Assembly: GCA_004556565.1 (NCBI GenBank)
Contig: SFGN01000013.1
Coordinates: 42,773-106,772, forward strand
Source of the DNA: Lachnospiraceae bacterium
GTDB lineage: Bacteria; Bacillota_A; Clostridia; Lachnospirales; Lachnospiraceae
Direction of reading: 5' to 3'
Length of the DNA: 64,000 nucleotides
Both the position numbers and the translations under genes were made by a program. Under the pieces are notes generated by a model, which searched no databases, was not told the origin of the DNA, and was given only the letters and a program-made list of their open reading frames with translations. Positions 61,714-64,000 of the stretch are shown here, piece by piece; within the stretch, counting starts at the first letter, position 1; every line of letters begins with the position of its first letter.

Positions 61714-64000
61714 ATGAGAAGAAAAACAGTGGCCCGTGTGTGGGCAAAAAAGATTTTATGTGCGATGACGTCGGCTGTTTTATTTGTTTCAGCAGTGCCG
61801 GCAACACTGTACGCACAGGATGACCTGGAGCTGCAGAATGATTTCAGTGATTTCACGAATGTGGCAACACTGGTAAACCCGGCTTTGAAGCAATATGATG
61901 TCGAAGGAGACGGAAGCTGGAAAGTGACTACATCCACTCGTTTTGTAGTTGAGGCAACTCCTGAGAACATGGAGAATGACAGACTGGCTGAGGTGATTAA
62001 GCTGATTAATTCGGAATTTATGGAGAAGGGGATTCCGTCTTCATCTGCAATGCCGATGGTATATGCGGCAGAAGGAGCGAGGACAGCTGATGACATTCTG
62101 GTGACGCTGGCAGATGTTTCGGATATCAGCTCTGATACTACAAGCAATGAAGCCTATAAAATTGAAATCGGTTCAGACGGTGTCGTGGTTAAAGCGGCTT
62201 CCGAGAATGCCGTAATCTACGCGCTCCGTACCATCCAGGCTCTTATGATTACCAATAAAGGGCTTCCGCACGGAACAATCGTGGATTATCCTGATGTGGC
62301 AGAGAGAAGGCTTCATGTGGACTGTGCAAGAAAGTATATTTCAAAAGACTGGTTCATCCGTCAGATCAGAGAACTCTCCTATCTGAAAATGAATACAATA
62401 CAGATGCATTTCTCAGAAAATCTTGGATTCAGAATTGAATGTGAGACTGATCCGGCAATTGTATCAGATGAGTATCTGACGAAGAACGAAGTCAGGGAAA
62501 TCCTTGAGGAGGCAAGAAAATACGGAATCAAGGTAATTCCGTCGTTTGATTCTCCCGGGCATGTTGACCAGATACTGAAAGTTCATCCGGAATATGGACA
62601 GGTTAATTCCAGCGGCGGGCACTACGCTTCCGGGCTGGATGTCACGAATGAAGAAGCGATTGCTTATATTTATTCACTGTATGATGAGTATATGGATCTG
62701 TTTGGTGATTATTGTGATGAATTCCATATCGGCGGTGATGAGTATATGGAATTTGACCGTGCACCGTTTACCACCGAGTATCAGAGCGTACTGAATAATT
62801 ATGCAGTACAAAAGTATGGTGCAGGTTATACATGGAAAGATGTAATAGCCGGATATATTAATGACCTGGCCGCTTATGTATACTCAAAAGGCTTCAAACC
62901 CCGTATCTGGAATGACGGAATCTATTACGGGGAGTCTTCTTCATCTCCGCAGCAGATAGAGATGCATAAATATATTGGAATTGATTTCTGGTCACAGATG
63001 AGCTGGAATTCCAGTATTGCGAGGCTTCAGACATTTATTAATAAAGGACATACGGATATTTACAATGTGAATGCAAGCTATTTCTATTATGTTCTCCGCA
63101 CGAGTGCTCCGACAGACGGAAGAGAACAGCATTCCTTTGACTATCTGAATCAGAATCAGAGGATTTACAACTCATGGACACCGGGAGTGTTCCAGGAGAA
63201 TACGATTGCGGATGATAATCCGTGCATCAAAGGAGCTTCTATGGCAATCTGGTGCGATAAGGCGGATTTATGTACGGAAGATGTGATTACGGAGGATATT
63301 GCAAGTGCGCTCCGTGCACTTGCGTGCAAGTCCTGGGATATTGAGGCGAATCAAAATCTTTCATGGGATGATTTTACAGAAGTGTGTGATGCACTTGGAA
63401 ATGCAGCCGGATTTGCAAAAGGCTCAGAGCTTCCGGATTCCGGAGAATTCGCGTCAGCGGGTGAACTTGGAAAAGTTACGGTTCATTATGTGGATGTGAG
63501 TGGCAGCAAGCTTCTGGATGACGCAGTCAAATATGGAAATTTCGATGCACAGTATAATGTGGAAGCTCCGGAAATCTATGGTTACCGCCTGACTTCCGCA
63601 GCATCAGCATCAGGAACCTATACAAAAGCGGACCAGGAAGTGACATTTACATATGAAAAGTACTGTGATAAGTCCTTATTGAAGCCGGAAATTGAAGGGA
63701 AACTTCCGGAGCAGGATTACATTTCAGAGACCTACGCAGAATATAAGGAGGCGTATGCGTCCGCCAAAGCAGTTTATGACAATGCAGAAAGTGAACAGAA
63801 GGATGTGGATGACGCGCTGTCAGTTCTTCTGGAAGCAAAGGAAAAGATGGTCAGCCTGGATAAATATGCGCTTTATGCGGAAGCACAGTATCCTTTAGAT
63901 TCGACAGGATTTATCGGCGGATATGATGCGTACCGGAATGCAGTGAACGCAGGGAAAGAAGTCCTTGCAGACCCGGATGCGGATGCGTCGGCCGTTGCGG
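61714..64000 (+). CDS. Secreted GH20 beta-N-acetylhexosaminidase-type enzyme (cut by window end)
   Basis: At least 762 residues are present and the frame is still open at base 64000. A signal peptide ends near TLYA (about residue 33). A GH20b-type domain (about 50-190) leads to the catalytic barrel (about 195-530): MHFSENLGFRIE, IPSFDSPGHVDQIL, the catalytic pair in FHIGGDEYMEF (Asp342, Glu343), PRIWNDGIYYG and AIWCDKADL. The PGHxD form is seen in StrH-like hexosaminidases and lacto-N-biosidases as I recall them, so beta-GlcNAc, beta-GalNAc or lacto-N-biose units of mucin are all possible. FIVAR-like modules start near residue 655. The ATG at 61714 has a stop 12 bases upstream in frame and a poor ribosome site. 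Confidence 0.88.
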   Translation, partial: MRRKTVARVWAKKILCAMTSAVLFVSAVPATLYAQDDLELQNDFSDFTNVATLVNPALKQYDVEGDGSWKVTTSTRFVVEATPENMENDRLAEVIKLINSEFMEKGIPSSSAMPMVYAAEGARTADDILVTLADVSDISSDTTSNEAYKIEIGSDGVVVKAASENAVIYALRTIQALMITNKGLPHGTIVDYPDVAERRLHVDCARKYISKDWFIRQIRELSYLKMNTIQMHFSENLGFRIECETDPAIVSDEYLTKNEVREILEEARKYGIKVIPSFDSPGHVDQILKVHPEYGQVNSSGGHYASGLDVTNEEAIAYIYSLYDEYMDLFGDYCDEFHIGGDEYMEFDRAPFTTEYQSVLNNYAVQKYGAGYTWKDVIAGYINDLAAYVYSKGFKPRIWNDGIYYGESSSSPQQIEMHKYIGIDFWSQMSWNSSIARLQTFINKGHTDIYNVNASYFYYVLRTSAPTDGREQHSFDYLNQNQRIYNSWTPGVFQENTIADDNPCIKGASMAIWCDKADLCTEDVITEDIASALRALACKSWDIEANQNLSWDDFTEVCDALGNAAGFAKGSELPDSGEFASAGELGKVTVHYVDVSGSKLLDDAVKYGNFDAQYNVEAPEIYGYRLTSAASASGTYTKADQEVTFTYEKYCDKSLLKPEIEGKLPEQDYISETYAEYKEAYASAKAVYDNAESEQKDVDDALSVLLEAKEKMVSLDKYALYAEAQYPLDSTGFIGGYDAYRNAVNAGKEVLADPDADASAVA

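Noticed and set aside
1..64000. CRISPR arrays, rRNA genes, prophage or phage-defence modules
   Set aside because: No regularly spaced repeats with unique spacers, no rRNA signatures, and no integrase, capsid, Cas or toxin-antitoxin-like genes were found on either strand.

Overview
The window looks like chromosome of a low-to-mid GC Gram-positive anaerobe of the Lachnospiraceae (Clostridia), probably a gut species that forages on mucin or other host glycans. The reasons are GGAGG-type ribosome sites, sigma-A promoters with 17-base spacers, a DUF5688 protein, Spo0A-type and SleC-like sporulation genes, the pyrH-frr-uppS-cdsA-dxr-rseP order, LSGC/LAGC lipoproteins, and two large secreted glycosidases (GH36-like with SLH anchor; GH20). 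The genus call is inference from gene content; no 16S gene is present.

Layout. 1-6.4 kb: end of a YqeG-type phosphatase gene, efp, a DUF5688 gene, tRNA-Arg(CCG) just upstream of argS, an alanyl-tRNA editing protein and a CPBP membrane protease. 6.5-12.6 kb: glutamate synthase gltB-gltD. 12.7-14.6 kb: a secreted coiled-coil NlpC/P60 hydrolase and a glyoxalase-fold protein. 14.6-27.8 kb: rpsB-tsf and pyrH-frr-uppS-cdsA-dxr-rseP, separated by about 6 kb holding a prepilin peptidase, a PdaA-like deacetylase, a Cof-type phosphatase and a reverse-strand aroF-aroB-aroE operon. 27.9-29.7 kb: a SleC-like cortex hydrolase facing a stand-alone Spo0A DNA-binding domain. 30-34.4 kb: carA-carB behind a possible attenuator. 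34.7-45.3 kb: a LysR regulator, a HAD phosphatase, a 2555-residue SLH-anchored glycosidase and an EamA transporter. 45.4-55.1 kb: an SseB-like gene, a YesN/YesM-type two-component pair in which both genes are interrupted, a sugar-binding lipoprotein, and mglB-mglA-mglC for galactose/glucose uptake. 55.3-58.8 kb: a PHP phosphoesterase, malQ and a CmpB-like membrane protein. 59-61.4 kb: Fur-type-regulated feoA-feoB. 61.7 kb to the end: a GH20 hexosaminidase cut by the window edge.

The accessory theme is glycan use: the surface glycosidases would release sugars from host glycans, the mgl system imports hexose, and malQ handles maltodextrin or glycogen. The most unusual signals are: (1) a G8 tract filling part of the 17-base spacer of the giant glycosidase promoter, a possible phase switch; (2) two separate lesions, a one-base frameshift and an in-frame amber codon, in the adjacent regulator and kinase next to mgl; (3) a receiver-less Spo0A DNA-binding protein; (4) a four-copy hairpin repeat with a compensatory base-pair change; (5) several long nested palindromes between genes; and (6) an unassigned structured leader before the SseB-like gene.
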